A DNA stretch of 64,000 nucleotides from Chitinophagaceae bacterium (GCA_016720565.1 JADKKJ010000011.1:372001-436000), one strand, 5' to 3'; positions 34,619 through 44,708 are shown, numbered from the stretch's first letter. Notes: a model not told the origin generated them from the sequence alone. Program-made: numbers and translations.

Positions 34619-36001
34619 ATGAGCAAAACGAAGACGGCATTTTTTTGTCAGAACTGTGGACATGAAAGCGTGAAATGGGTTGGTCAATGTCCATCCTGCG
34701 GCAAGTGGAACAGCTTTGTGGAAGAACTATTACAAAAAGATAAAGGCAAAGATGAAAATGAATGGAAAGAACTGAATGGTGAAAAAAGAAGGAATCGCAT
34801 CATTCCGATCCAGGATGTGATCACTACTGAAGAAAAAAGAATCAATAGTAATGATCCGGAACTGGATCGTGTGTTAGGTGGTGGAATTGTTCCGGGAAGT
34901 TTAGTGCTGGTGGCCGGTGAACCGGGAATCGGTAAATCCACTTTATTCCTGCAGATTGGATTGGGACTGAAAAAAATAAAAGTGCTTTATATCAGCGGGG
35001 AAGAAAGCGAACAGCAGATACGCATGCGCGCAGACCGGTTGCCTGCTTCTGATAACAAAGATTTTTTCCTGCTCACAGAAACATCCATCGAGATCATTTT
35101 CCAGGAGATCAAAAAACTAAAACCACAGCTGGTGATTGTAGACTCTATTCAGACCCTGCAAACCCAATTGATCGAATCCTCTCCAGGAAGTGTTTCGCAG
35201 ATCCGCGAATGCGCGGCAGAGTTCCAGCGTTTTGCAAAAGAGACCAATATCCCTGTATTTCTCATTGGGCATATCACAAAAGATGGAAGCATTGCCGGGC
35301 CAAAGATCCTGGAGCATATGGTAGATACCGTATTGCAGTTTGAAGGGGACCAGCATTATGCTTATAGAATATTACGCACGCTCAAAAATCGATTTGGCAG
35401 CAGCGCGGAATTAGGCATCTATGAAATGACAGACCGGGGTATGCGTGGTGTGATCAATCCCAGTGAGATCCTGATCACCCAGAAGGATGAACAGTTAAGT
35501 GGCATTGCCATTGCGGCAACCATTGAAGGAATGAGACCATTACTGGTGGAAGTACAGGCCCTGGTCACTCCTTCCGTTTATGGAACCCCGCAACGAACCG
35601 TTACCGGCTTCGACCTGCGCCGTTTGCAGTTATTATTAGCTGTTTTGGAAAAACGCGGAGGCTTTCATTTCGGATTAAAAGACGTTTTTTTGAATATAGC
35701 AGGCGGTATAAAAGTGGAAGACCCTTCCATGGACCTTGCCGTGCTTTGCGCCTTGCTATCTTCTTTTGAAGACCAGCCATTGCCCCAGCAGATCTGTTTT
35801 GCCGGAGAAGTAGGACTAAGTGGAGAGATCAGGGCTGTGAACCGGATAGAGCAACGGGTAGCAGAAGCGGAAAAACTTGGATTTGAAAAGATCATTGTTT
35901 CCAAATACAATCATGCTTACCAGAAAGGATCCAAAAAACCTTCGCAGATAGAAGTAGTGACCATGGGCCGGGTGGAAGAAGTGTACAAGTATCTTTTCTA
36001 A
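34619..36001 (+). CDS. radA: DNA repair protein RadA
   Basis: A RecA-like ATPase/helicase that assists branch migration in recombination and transformation (460 residues). The C4 zinc finger uses C10, C13, C24 and C27. Walker A is GEPGIGKST at 100-108, and the RadA-specific KNRFGSS motif lies near 259. The C-terminal Lon-protease-like domain (GGIKVEDPSMDLAVL, CFAGEVGLSGEIRAVNRIEQR) is complete. comF starts directly at the next base after the stop, so the two form an operon. Confidence 0.97.
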   Translation: MSKTKTAFFCQNCGHESVKWVGQCPSCGKWNSFVEELLQKDKGKDENEWKELNGEKRRNRIIPIQDVITTEEKRINSNDPELDRVLGGGIVPGSLVLVAGEPGIGKSTLFLQIGLGLKKIKVLYISGEESEQQIRMRADRLPASDNKDFFLLTETSIEIIFQEIKKLKPQLVIVDSIQTLQTQLIESSPGSVSQIRECAAEFQRFAKETNIPVFLIGHITKDGSIAGPKILEHMVDTVLQFEGDQHYAYRILRTLKNRFGSSAELGIYEMTDRGMRGVINPSEILITQKDEQLSGIAIAATIEGMRPLLVEVQALVTPSVYGTPQRTVTGFDLRRLQLLLAVLEKRGGFHFGLKDVFLNIAGGIKVEDPSMDLAVLCALLSSFEDQPLPQQICFAGEVGLSGEIRAVNRIEQRVAEAEKLGFEKIIVSKYNHAYQKGSKKPSQIEVVTMGRVEEVYKYLF

Positions 36002-36691
36002 TTGATCCGATACAAAGAAATAAAAGAATCAATCCTGCATCTTTTCTTCCCGCATTGCTGTGTGGGTTGTGGCAGCGACCTGCTTCCGCTGCATTCAGGA
36101 CTATGTTTACAGTGCCTGCATGAATTACCCCATACTGGTTTTGAAAGGCAGAAGGATAACCCGGTAGAAAAATTATTCTTTGGAAGGCTGCCTCTGCATA
36201 CAGCTATGGCGGGTTATTATTTCACCAAGCATTCGCTGATGCAAAAGATCCTGCATGAGATCAAATATAAAGGTAACCAGGAACTGGCCCGGCAAATGGG
36301 AAGATTACTGGGCCATCTATTAATTCAAACAGACAGAATAACCGCAGAGGCCATTGTTCCGCTTCCTTTATTTCCCAAAAAACAAAAAGCCCGTGGCTAT
36401 AACCAGGCCGAACTGATAGCGGAAGGAATTTGTGATAGGTTGAATATCCCCCTTTTGAATAAAGCGGTAATCAGGACCCAGCATACCGAAACACAGACAA
36501 AAAAAGGAAGGATCGAAAGATGGCAGAATATGGAGGGGAAATTTCTTATAAAAGAAAAACAGCAGTTAGAGGGCAAACATATCCTGCTGGTTGATGATGT
36601 GATCACCACGGGAGCTACGCTGGAATCATGCGGGGAAGAGATGTTGAAGGCAGGTTGTATTTTAAGTGTGGCGAGTTTGTGTATTGCATGA
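36002..36691 (+). CDS. comF: ComF family protein (phosphoribosyltransferase-like)
   Basis: A 229-residue protein needed for transformation in several bacteria. An N-terminal zinc-finger region has FFPHCCVGCGSDL and CLQCL. A type I phosphoribosyltransferase fold follows, with the PRPP-binding loop ILLVDDVITTGATLESC near the C-terminus and the conserved AIVPLPLFPKKQKARGYNQAELIA. The TTG start at 36002 abuts the radA stop TAA, so translation is coupled. With comEC at 7 kb and radA, it suggests a DNA-uptake capacity (inference). Confidence 0.93.
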   Translation: MIRYKEIKESILHLFFPHCCVGCGSDLLPLHSGLCLQCLHELPHTGFERQKDNPVEKLFFGRLPLHTAMAGYYFTKHSLMQKILHEIKYKGNQELARQMGRLLGHLLIQTDRITAEAIVPLPLFPKKQKARGYNQAELIAEGICDRLNIPLLNKAVIRTQHTETQTKKGRIERWQNMEGKFLIKEKQQLEGKHILLVDDVITTGATLESCGEEMLKAGCILSVASLCIA

Positions 36692-36693
36692 TT

Positions 36694-36722
36694 CAGGTTT
36701 AGAGGTTAGAGATTAGGGATTC
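36694..36722. repeat. Short heptamer-like repeat
   Basis: After comF, AGGTTTAG, AGGTTAG, AGATTAG and GGATTCC follow each other with a near 7-bp period. It resembles the arrays at 33401, 48002 and 57061. Confidence 0.45.
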
Positions 36723-36771
36723 CCTGCTTTGTTTAGGAAGTGGCGCTGGTTTTTATTAGCCCCAATCCTCC

Positions 36772-36779
36772 TAATTTTA
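36772..36779 (+). promoter_or_regulatory. Predicted -7 box close to the start codon
   Basis: TAATTTTA (TAnnTTTA variant) ends 5 nt before the ATG at 36785, compatible with a leaderless mRNA. Confidence 0.4.
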
Positions 36780-36784
36780 CAGTA

Positions 36785-38179
36785 ATGCGTTTTTCATTCT
36801 TAATTATTTTGATCACTGGGTTGTTTTGGGTTTCCTGCAAAAAGGATTCCTTTATCAGTTCGCCGGAGGCAAGACTGATCGTAACAGCCGATACGCTGAA
36901 ATATGATACGGTATTTGTCAGCGCCGGATCTACCTACCGCCAGTTCAGGGTAATAAATGATAATGACCAGAAACTGCGTATCAGTTCTCTTAGGCTGATG
37001 GGCGGTGCCTCCTCTGTTTTTAAAATGAACCTGGATGGTGTTTCCGGAACTGAATTCACCAACCTTGAATTGGCGGCCCATGATAGCCTCTATGTTTTTA
37101 TGCAGGTGAATGTAGATCCCTCTGCCATCAACCAGCCATTTGTGCTGAGGGACAGCGTGCGCATTAGTTATAACGGAAAGACCAGCTGGGTACAACTGGA
37201 AGCCTGGGGACAGAACGCGCATTTCCTTCGCGACCATATTGTAAATTCCAGTGAAACATGGAACAATGATAAGCCTTATGTGATCCTTGGATCCTTACTG
37301 GTGAATACCAATCAAACCCTTACCATTAATAAAGGTTGCCGCATTTATATGCATGCAGATGCGCCTTTTATAGTAGATGGCACCCTCCAGGTAAATGGTT
37401 TAAAAGATACGATCGACCGGGTGGTTTTCAGCGGTGACCGCCTGGATGAACCTTTTAAAGATTACCCCGCTTCATGGCCTGGTATTTATTTTTTATCCAA
37501 TGCGAAAAACAACCAGGTCAATTTTGCCATGATCCGTAATGCCTACCAGTCGTTAGGTGTGATCGATCCATCGGTGAATGCGAATCCCAAACTGGTTTTG
37601 AATGAGACCATCATTGATAATGGATATGATGCCGGTATCATTTCAAGTAATTCTTCCATACAGGCCAGGAATTGTTTGATCAGTAATTGCGGCAAGAACC
37701 TGTTGCTGACCAAAGGAGGGAATTACCAGTTCACGCATTGCACAGTGGCCAGTTATTCCAATCGTTTTATCAGTCATAAAGAACCGGTAGTGCAGCTGAC
37801 TAATTTTGGATACAACAACAATACACCTGTCAGTAATAACCTTACAGCCGTCTTCCGGAATTGCATATTCTGGGGAGAGACCGGGCTGGTAACGGATGAA
37901 GTAGTGGTTATAAAAAATGGCAATACGTTATTTAATGTGTTGTTTGATTATGGCATCTGGAAGGCAGGGACCACTCCGGCCAATGTTACCAGTAACCAGA
38001 TGCTGAACCAGAACCCCCTGTTTGAAAACCTGGATCCTTTTAATAACGGCTATAATTTCCACTTAAGTTCTTCTTCCCCAGCACTGAACAAAGGAACCAA
38101 TGCAGGTGTTATTCTTGACCTGGATGGAAAGCCAAGGCCCGTGGGTCTTCCCGACCTGGGCTGCTTTGAAAAGCAATAA
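36785..38179 (+). CDS. Lipoprotein with choice-of-anchor Q / beta-helix features
   Basis: A predicted lipoprotein of 464 residues. The signal sequence MRFSFLIILITGLFWVSC has its lipobox cysteine at residue 18. Residues about 30-150 form a beta-sandwich. The central part has right-handed beta-helix-like turns (SSIQARNCLISNCGKNLLLTKGG, FTHCTVASYSN). The end is a choice-of-anchor-Q pattern (NFHLSSSSPALNKGTNAG, DLDGKPRPVGLPDLGCFE). The function is unknown; the fold suggests polysaccharide binding at the cell surface. An earlier in-frame ATG (36740) would bury the signal peptide. Confidence 0.78.
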   Translation: MRFSFLIILITGLFWVSCKKDSFISSPEARLIVTADTLKYDTVFVSAGSTYRQFRVINDNDQKLRISSLRLMGGASSVFKMNLDGVSGTEFTNLELAAHDSLYVFMQVNVDPSAINQPFVLRDSVRISYNGKTSWVQLEAWGQNAHFLRDHIVNSSETWNNDKPYVILGSLLVNTNQTLTINKGCRIYMHADAPFIVDGTLQVNGLKDTIDRVVFSGDRLDEPFKDYPASWPGIYFLSNAKNNQVNFAMIRNAYQSLGVIDPSVNANPKLVLNETIIDNGYDAGIISSNSSIQARNCLISNCGKNLLLTKGGNYQFTHCTVASYSNRFISHKEPVVQLTNFGYNNNTPVSNNLTAVFRNCIFWGETGLVTDEVVVIKNGNTLFNVLFDYGIWKAGTTPANVTSNQMLNQNPLFENLDPFNNGYNFHLSSSSPALNKGTNAGVILDLDGKPRPVGLPDLGCFEKQ

Positions 38180-38243
38180 CATTCAGACAACGCAGGGGCG
38201 CTATAATTCGTTTAACTTTATAAAACAAACAAAAACTATTGAC

Positions 38244-38810
38244 ATGAAGACTTTCCTGGCTGGTTTACTGCTCTGCTTCACGCTAACAGGCGGTTCTATA
38301 TATGATTTCAAGGTTCCCGGATTGGATGGAAATGATATTGATTTTTCGGCCTATAAAGGCAGAAAGATCATGATCGTGAATACAGCCTCCCAATGTGGCA
38401 ATACTCCTCAGTATAAAGACCTGGAAGCATTATTCGAAAAGTATAAAGGCAAACTGGTGATCGTTGGTTTTCCTGCGAATAATTTCGGTGCCCAGGAACC
38501 TGGCTCCAATACCGAGATCAAAGAATTCTGCACAAAAAATTATGGGGTTAGTTTTCCAATGGCAGAAAAAGTATCCGTAAAAGGAGATGATATATGCCCG
38601 CTTTACAAATGGCTGATCGATCAGTCAAAAGAACTGGCCAAATCTATTCCGGGAACTACTTCAAAAGACCTGGTATGGAAAAGATACCTTTCAAACCCCG
38701 TTGACTGGAACTTTACCAAATTCCTGCTGGATGAAGATGGAAAACTCATTGCAGTGTTTCATAATAAAGTGAACCCAATGAGTGATGAGGTTCAGGGATA
38801 TTTGAAGTAA
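38244..38810 (+). CDS. Glutathione peroxidase family protein
   Basis: A thiol peroxidase of 188 residues with a hydrophobic N-terminus (MKTFLAGLLLCFTLTGGS), probably exported. The catalytic cysteine is C51 in VNTASQCGNTPQ. The glutamine of the tetrad is Q84 in GFPANNFGAQEPGSN, and the tryptophan and asparagine lie in NPVDWNFTKFLL. Bacterial members mostly use thioredoxin rather than glutathione. The ATG at 38244 follows TAACTTTA (38213-38220, TAnnTTTA). An upstream in-frame start at 38100 lies inside the previous gene and is not credible. Confidence 0.9.
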   Translation: MKTFLAGLLLCFTLTGGSIYDFKVPGLDGNDIDFSAYKGRKIMIVNTASQCGNTPQYKDLEALFEKYKGKLVIVGFPANNFGAQEPGSNTEIKEFCTKNYGVSFPMAEKVSVKGDDICPLYKWLIDQSKELAKSIPGTTSKDLVWKRYLSNPVDWNFTKFLLDEDGKLIAVFHNKVNPMSDEVQGYLK

Positions 38811-38852
38811 GGGGGAGTATCTACTTATCAACCTATCCACTTAAATTGCAGC

Positions 38853-40085
38853 ATGCAATTCCAACAGGTAATAGGTCAGTTTCCCGTAAAAAAACAACTG
38901 GTTGAATTAGTTCAGCATAACCGGCTGAGCCATGCCTTATTGTTCCTTGGAAAGGAAGGAACAGGGGGATTGCCAATGGCTCTGGCCCTGGCCCAATATA
39001 TAGTTTGTGAGAAAGTAAATGGAAAGAGCGCATCCTCTACCACTGCTGCCTCTTTATTTGGAGAAGAGCCGGGCAGTACTTCCCTGCCTGTCCGGGCTTT
39101 AACCGATGCCTGCGGAAGTTGTCCTTCCTGTCAAAAAGCCGCGCAACTGGTGCACCCTGATATACATTTTTCTTACCCGACTGTTACCAGGAAACCAGGA
39201 GAAACACCGGTAGCTACAGATTTTATCACAGAATGGCGCGAGTTCGTAAAGATGAACCCTTATGGAAATCTTTTTGAGTGGGTCGAACAGATAAAAGAAA
39301 AAGAGAACAGCCAGGGAAAGATAACGGCCAAAGAATGCGAGGATATCATTCGCAAACTGAGTTTGAAGAGTTTTGAGAGCGAATACAAGATCATGATCAT
39401 CTGGATGCCGGAAGAACTGGAAAAAGAAGGCAACAAACTTTTAAAGATCATTGAAGAACCCCCGCTTAATACACTTTTCATCCTGGTGGCTGAAAATGAG
39501 GAACAGATACTGCCTACCATTGTAAGCCGTTGCCAGTTGATACGTCTTATGCCACTTGACCGTAATGAGATCGAAGAAGCCCTGATTTCCCGAAATAAAA
39601 CAGAACCGGCAAAGGCCCGCCAGATCTCCGGGGTTTGCGATGGCAATTACCGGGAGGCCCTGCAAATGCTTCAGCATGCGGAAGAGGATTGGGAAGCGCT
39701 ATTAAGGGATTGGCTGAATGCTATCAAAAGAACGGGGCCATTGGCCCAGGCCAAATGGGTGGATGAGGTGAGCAGACTTGGGCGGGAAAAGCAAAAACAA
39801 TTTCTTCGGTATTTCAATCATATGCTGGAACAAGCCATTCACCTTCGGGTATACCAGCAGGGAGATAGCTCCCGAATACCAGATTCCATCATGCCAGGCA
39901 ATGAACTGGACCTGGCAGAAAGGCTGAATAAGATCGCTGCCATGGATCAGCAGGAGGCCATTATTAAAGAACTGGACCGGGCCAGCTATTATATTGAAAG
40001 AAATGCGCATGGGAAAATGCTGTTCCATGCCCTTACAATCAAGCTATACCATATTCTGCAGGATCGGCTGGTCCTTGAAAGCTAA
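38853..40085 (+). CDS. holB: DNA polymerase III subunit delta prime
   Basis: A clamp-loader subunit of 410 residues. MQFQQVIGQFPVKKQLVELV and the SHALLFLGKEGTGGLPMALALAQ region place it in the AAA+ delta-prime family. The Walker A lysine is absent, as usual for delta prime, which does not bind ATP productively. The zinc-binding cysteines of CGSCPSCQKA are present. The central stretch KLLKIIEEPPLNTLFILVAENEEQILPTIVSRCQ is typical. The C-terminal domain about 280-410 is the clamp-loader collar. It lies 198 bases upstream of ricT on the same strand, as in Bacillus holB-yaaT. Confidence 0.92.
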   Translation: MQFQQVIGQFPVKKQLVELVQHNRLSHALLFLGKEGTGGLPMALALAQYIVCEKVNGKSASSTTAASLFGEEPGSTSLPVRALTDACGSCPSCQKAAQLVHPDIHFSYPTVTRKPGETPVATDFITEWREFVKMNPYGNLFEWVEQIKEKENSQGKITAKECEDIIRKLSLKSFESEYKIMIIWMPEELEKEGNKLLKIIEEPPLNTLFILVAENEEQILPTIVSRCQLIRLMPLDRNEIEEALISRNKTEPAKARQISGVCDGNYREALQMLQHAEEDWEALLRDWLNAIKRTGPLAQAKWVDEVSRLGREKQKQFLRYFNHMLEQAIHLRVYQQGDSSRIPDSIMPGNELDLAERLNKIAAMDQQEAIIKELDRASYYIERNAHGKMLFHALTIKLYHILQDRLVLES

Positions 40086-40088
40086 GCC

Positions 40089-40118
40089 TTGCGTTTTGAG
40101 CCAAAATATGTACATTTG
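40089..40118 (+). promoter_or_regulatory. Predicted upstream promoter P1 of ricT
   Basis: TTG (40089-40091), 19 nt spacer, TACATTTG (40111-40118), a full match to the Bacteroidota consensus. The resulting leader of about 160 nt contains the stem GGTTATG / CATAACC (8 nt loop). Confidence 0.55.
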
Positions 40119-40269
40119 GATACTTGAGAGTTAGGAACTAGTGCGAGACCGGTTATGTATGGCACCATAACCAACTGTTATTCAACCAGACTTCTATTAA
40201 TTTATATATTACCAGGTTTCTCGAAGGATAACTGCATCTCGACCTTTCCCCTCTTTATTATTAATAATT

Positions 40270-40277
40270 AACCTTTG
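40270..40277 (+). promoter_or_regulatory. Possible second promoter P2 of ricT
   Basis: AACCTTTG (one mismatch to TAnnTTTG) ends 5 nt before the ATG, the same spacing as the leaderless-type boxes of pheS and gldH. Confidence 0.3.
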
Positions 40278-40282
40278 ATCGA

Positions 40283-41665
40283 ATGAGTTGCACGGGTTGC
40301 AGCACAGCAACAGGTGGTAAACCCAATGGTTGTAACAGCAACGGGGGATGCAGTTCAGGTGGTTGTAACCGCATGAACGCGCATGACTGGCTGCGCAATC
40401 TTCCTATTGCGGACATGGAAAGCGCCTGTAAAGTGATCGAGGTTAGTTTCAGCCAGGGTACAAGAAAAGATTTCTACCGCAATACCACTCTCCAGCAATT
40501 TGAAAAAGGTGATCTCGTAGCCGTTGAAGGAGTTAGCGGTTTTGATGTGGGTGAAATATCACTTACCGGGGAGATCGTACGGCTACAATTAAAAAAACGC
40601 GGAACCAAAGAAGATAATCCTGAAATGCGGAAAATATTGCGCCGGGCCACCGAACGCGATATTGAACAACTGAAGATCAATAAGGCCAGGGAACCGGAAG
40701 CAGTGATACGCAGCCGGGCCATTGCCCGCCAGTTAAAACTGGATATGAAGATCAGCCAGGTTGAAATGCAGGCTGATGGCAGAAAGGCTACCTTCTTTTA
40801 TATCGCCGATGGCCGTGTCGATTTCCGTGAACTGATCAAGGTCTATGCCTCTGAATTCAAGGTTAAAGTAGAAATGCGCCAGATAGGTGCCAGGCAGGAA
40901 GCAGGTAAAGTGGGCGGCATTGGATCCTGCGGAAGAGAACTTTGCTGCAGCACCTGGCTCACGGATTTTAAATCGGTGAATACAGCTGCTGCACGCTACC
41001 AGAACCTTTCGATCAACCAGGTAAAATTGAGTGGACAATGCGGGCGTTTAAAATGCTGTCTTAATTATGAACTGGATACTTACCTGGATGCCTTACAGCA
41101 TTTCCCGGATAATTGCGATATACTTCAGGTAGCTAAAGGCAATGCCTTCCTGATCAAAAAAGATATTTTCAAAAACCTGATGTGGTATACGCTGCCTGAC
41201 TCCAATAAGCAATATCCATTGACGATCGAAAGGGTCAGGAAAATAAAATCACTGAACCAGCAGAATATCCGTCCGGATGAATTAGAACCGGTAGAGCTGG
41301 CTTCAAAAAATAAAGAGACCGAACCTGAATTTGTAGAATTGGTAGGACAGATCAGCCTTCGCACCCTGGAACGCAGCGACCGGAAAAAACAACAGCAGAA
41401 AAAAAGAGGTCCGGGTCAACAAGGGCAAGGCCAGGGACAAGGACAACGTCAGGGACAGGGCCAAAATCAGGGTCAGGGCCAATCACAAAGACAGGGACAA
41501 CAACCTCAGAATAAACAACAGGGTCAGCGACCACAGCAAAGGCCACAGGGTAACCAGCCAAAACAACAGGGCGGCAGTCAGCCACAAAGAAGACCCGATC
41601 AAAGGCCTACAATACAAAAAGGAATAGCGAAGAAGCCGGATGATGGAAAAACCGAAGGGTCCTGA
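40283..41665 (+). CDS. ricT: PSP1 domain protein RicT, with Gln/Gly-rich tail
   Basis: A 460-residue protein. The PSP1 domain (about 40-340) has the cysteine motifs GSCGRELCCSTWL and GQCGRLKCCLNYE. In Bacillus, RicT (YaaT) works with RicA and RicF to modulate mRNA processing by RNase Y and carries an iron-sulfur cluster. The N-terminus is Cys-rich (C3, C6, C17, C23, C28). From about residue 368 the protein becomes a Gln/Gly/Arg/Pro low-complexity tail with (GQ)n runs, ending in a short Lys/Asp tail. The tail was probably gained by repeat expansion and could bind RNA; this is inference. Confidence 0.85.
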   Translation: MSCTGCSTATGGKPNGCNSNGGCSSGGCNRMNAHDWLRNLPIADMESACKVIEVSFSQGTRKDFYRNTTLQQFEKGDLVAVEGVSGFDVGEISLTGEIVRLQLKKRGTKEDNPEMRKILRRATERDIEQLKINKAREPEAVIRSRAIARQLKLDMKISQVEMQADGRKATFFYIADGRVDFRELIKVYASEFKVKVEMRQIGARQEAGKVGGIGSCGRELCCSTWLTDFKSVNTAAARYQNLSINQVKLSGQCGRLKCCLNYELDTYLDALQHFPDNCDILQVAKGNAFLIKKDIFKNLMWYTLPDSNKQYPLTIERVRKIKSLNQQNIRPDELEPVELASKNKETEPEFVELVGQISLRTLERSDRKKQQQKKRGPGQQGQGQGQGQRQGQGQNQGQGQSQRQGQQPQNKQQGQRPQQRPQGNQPKQQGGSQPQRRPDQRPTIQKGIAKKPDDGKTEGS

Positions 41666-44585
41666 CTATCTTCCGATTGCTGCATAAATAGCATCCTGTA
41701 TTTTCCCCCTTATCAATAATTGTGAGATCTTATTATTATCGCGTGTAGGATAAACGCGATTGGATAGGAATATATAAACCAGGTTAGACTTTGGATCCAC
41801 CCAAACGCAGGTGCCCGTAAAACCGGTATGGCCAAATGTCTCCAATGAAACTTTAGTAGCCGGATATGGATCCTTCCGGGTCAGGTTATCTTTTTCAGGT
41901 TTGTCGAAACCAAAACCACGACGGCTAACCGCACTATGGTAGGCCGTAAATAATTTTATGGTCTCTTCAGCCAGGTATCTTTTCCCATTGAACTCACCTC
42001 CATTCAAAAGCATCTGGTAAAGCAAGGCCAGGTCATAAGCATCAGAGAATAATCCTGCATGTCCTGCTACACCACCAAATAAAGAAGCGCCCTCATCATG
42101 CACATCGCCCTGCATGGTTTGGCGGCGAAACCATTTTTCTGTTTCTGTGGGTACCATACGATTGGCAGCAAATCTCTCCCTTGGTTTAAAACCGGTGGTT
42201 ACCATGCCCATGGGCTTATAAAAATTATCCATCACATACTGGTCCAGGGTCTTTCCGCTGATCTGTTCTACCACTTTACCCAGGAAAATAAAATCATTAT
42301 CACTGTATACATATTTGTTCTTTGGGCCCAGTGGACTTTTAAGAATGCGATTCATAATCACATCCTGGTAATCATTTTTCAGGTAAAGGTTTTCTGCCAC
42401 CCTTACTGAAAAGCCCGGCTTCATTTTGTCTGAATAGTATTCCGGCCTGGGAAGTCCGGAAACAGAATCAATGGTCTCTTTGTAAAAAGCAATGAAGGGA
42501 ACCAATCCTGCCTGGTGCAATAGAATATCCTCGATCTTGAGGCTGGCTTTGTTTGTACCCCTGACTACCGGCAGGTAATCACCCAATTCTTTCTTCAGGT
42601 CCAGCTTTCCTTCCTCATATAACTTCATAACAGATACAGTGGTCGCGGAAACCTTGGTTACCGAGGCAAGATCGAATATGCTTTCCACCGTAGTGGGAGG
42701 AGAAGGTTCGTATTCATATCTGCCGAAAGCCTTATGGTATATGATCTCCCCTTCGTGAACAGCCAGTACCACACAACCAGGAAATACTTTTTCATTGATC
42801 GCCTGCCTGGCGATGGAATCCACAGCATCCAGTTTGCTTAGTTTATGCCAGGAAGGGTCTTTTTCATTCTTTACAATGCCATAACCGTACTTAAACTGGC
42901 ATACGGATACAGGCAGGTGACCAGCGGCATTGATCTTTCCTTCCAGTATATCAGCAGCCACCTCCTGGGTTATTGAATCATCCTGGTGACAGGCCATCAG
43001 TGAATAGGCATCACAGAAATTTTTATTGGCCAATACATTTCCAAAACTAACAGTGATGGTCTTTATGAAATTAAGATCACGGTAAAGTCCAAGTGATGTA
43101 TTGCTTATCCCGAAATTATCAGCAGGGCGCAGCGAATAATTATGATAGCCCAGAACGATCGCATCATATTTACCGTCTTTAGGTACCTGTGCCAATATAG
43201 AATCCGCCTTAGCTTTCCCATCTTTATAAGAGATCATAAAAATATCGGCCTGCAGGTCATCCTGCATACGGCGGGCAAAAGCATTCATTTCGGTAAGGCC
43301 TACCCCTATATAGGCAATTTTCCCTCCTGCTTTAACAGGTATCCCTTCATAATCAGTACGTGACGATTTTGTACTTGCATCTGAAAGCACCACGATGGTC
43401 TTTTCCGCTGCTTCGCGACGAATAGCATCCGTTTTTGCATTCAGGTCATTTACCAGGTTGGTAGTATCAATAGGGGTCCATTTATTCAGCCCAAGCTGGT
43501 ATTTGGCAGCCAGCACTTTTTTTACGCGGGCATCGATGTCATCCTGCTTCAATCTTCCATCGGACAACGCTTTTTTGATCACATCAATACTTTCCGGTAC
43601 ACTGGCCGGCAGGCAAAGCATATCATTTCCTGCAATAAGCGCTTCCACAGCGATGGTGCCACTGGGAAAATATTTGGCCACCCCTTTCATTTCAAGGGCA
43701 TCCGTAAATGTGAGGCCCTGGTAACCCAGGCTATCTCGTAATAGTCCGGTTACATTATTCTTTGAAATGGATGTGGCGCGATTGGGAGTGTTATCAATAG
43801 CGGGTATATAAAGATGGGCGATCATCACACTGCCTATTCCAGCCTCGAATACTGCCTTGAAAGGCATGAGTTCGGCAGTGTCCAGTTGCTTCATGGTTTT
43901 ATTGATCACCGGCAGGTCCATATGCGAGTCTACATCCACATCGCCATGACCTGGAAAATGTTTGGCGCAGGCCATGATACCCATATCCTGCATTCCTTTC
44001 ATATAAGCCACCCCAAACCGGGCCACTTTATCTTTGTCTTCTCCAAATGACCGATAACCGATCACAGGGTTATTAGGATTATTGTTTATATCCACCACCG
44101 GGGCATAATTCACATGAATGCCGATCCCTTTTGCATTGCTCACCTATGGCAAGTCCCATACGATAGACCAGGTTCTCATCTGTTGCTGCGCCCAGTGTTA
44201 ACTGGTAAGGATATTTGGCAACGCTGTCCAGACGCATCCCCAATCCCCATTCACCATCAATGGTGATCATGAGTGGGGTTTTGGCAATGCTCTGGTAGTA
44301 ATTGGTGAGGTTGGCCTCCCGAACAGGGCCGCCCTGGAAAAAACAAAGCGCTCCCACATTATAGGTCTGTATATCATTGGCCACCTTAGCCACATGATCA
44401 GGTCCCAGGTTGGAATGAGCACGGATCACCATCAACTGGGCGATCTTTTCTTCCGGCGTTAAAGAATTGAATACACTGTCAACCCAGGCCTCTTTTGCCA
44501 GGCTGCTCCGGTATTGCGCCTTCAGAAAGGAAGGAAAGGCCAATACAGATAGCAGGAAAATGAATAAAAGCGGGATTCTTTTCAT
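41666..44585 (-). pseudogene. GH3 / serine hydrolase fusion gene with a frameshift
   Basis: Two overlapping open frames (44585 to 44079, and 44143 to 41666) encode the two parts of one exported protein of about 973 residues. The first part has a signal peptide and the start of a GH3 (NagZ-like) domain up to GLAIGEQCKR. The second continues GIHVNYAPVVDINNNPNNPV, KHFPGHGDVDVDSH and FTDALEMKG (likely nucleophile Asp). It then carries a beta-lactamase-like serine hydrolase domain with SVTK (SxxK), YSDND (YxN-type) and HTG. The break is at 44126-44132: AAAAGGG on the minus strand carries one G too many; removing it gives CKRIGIHVNYAP in one frame. It may be real gene decay or a sequence error. The intact role would be peptidoglycan or GlcNAc-glycan cleavage. 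Confidence 0.8.
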
Positions 44586-44602
44586 ATGGTTTCAATGAAC
44601 TT

Positions 44603-44610
44603 TAAAATTA
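44603..44610 (-). promoter_or_regulatory. Predicted -7 box for the GH3 gene
   Basis: On the minus strand TAATTTTA (TAnnTTTA variant) lies 17 nt upstream of the ATG at 44585. Confidence 0.35.
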
Positions 44611-44679
44611 AATCATTCCCCCTTTGTTTTCCCGTTAAAATTGAATTATTCCATGATCCCTATACAAGGGCTAAAATCG

Positions 44680-44687
44680 TATTTTTG
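44680..44687 (+). promoter_or_regulatory. Predicted -7 box for mutL
   Basis: TATTTTTG, an exact TAnnTTTG match, lies 21 nt before the GTG start. An AAGGAGAA ribosome-binding-like stretch sits between them. Confidence 0.5.
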
Positions 44688-44708
44688 AGGCCAAGGAGAA
44701 GAATTGTA

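Noticed and set aside
44126..44132. Programmed ribosomal frameshift in the GH3 gene
   Set aside because: A +1 shift would be needed, and the zero-frame codons (AAA AGG GAT) do not form a known slippery site; a single-base indel is simpler.
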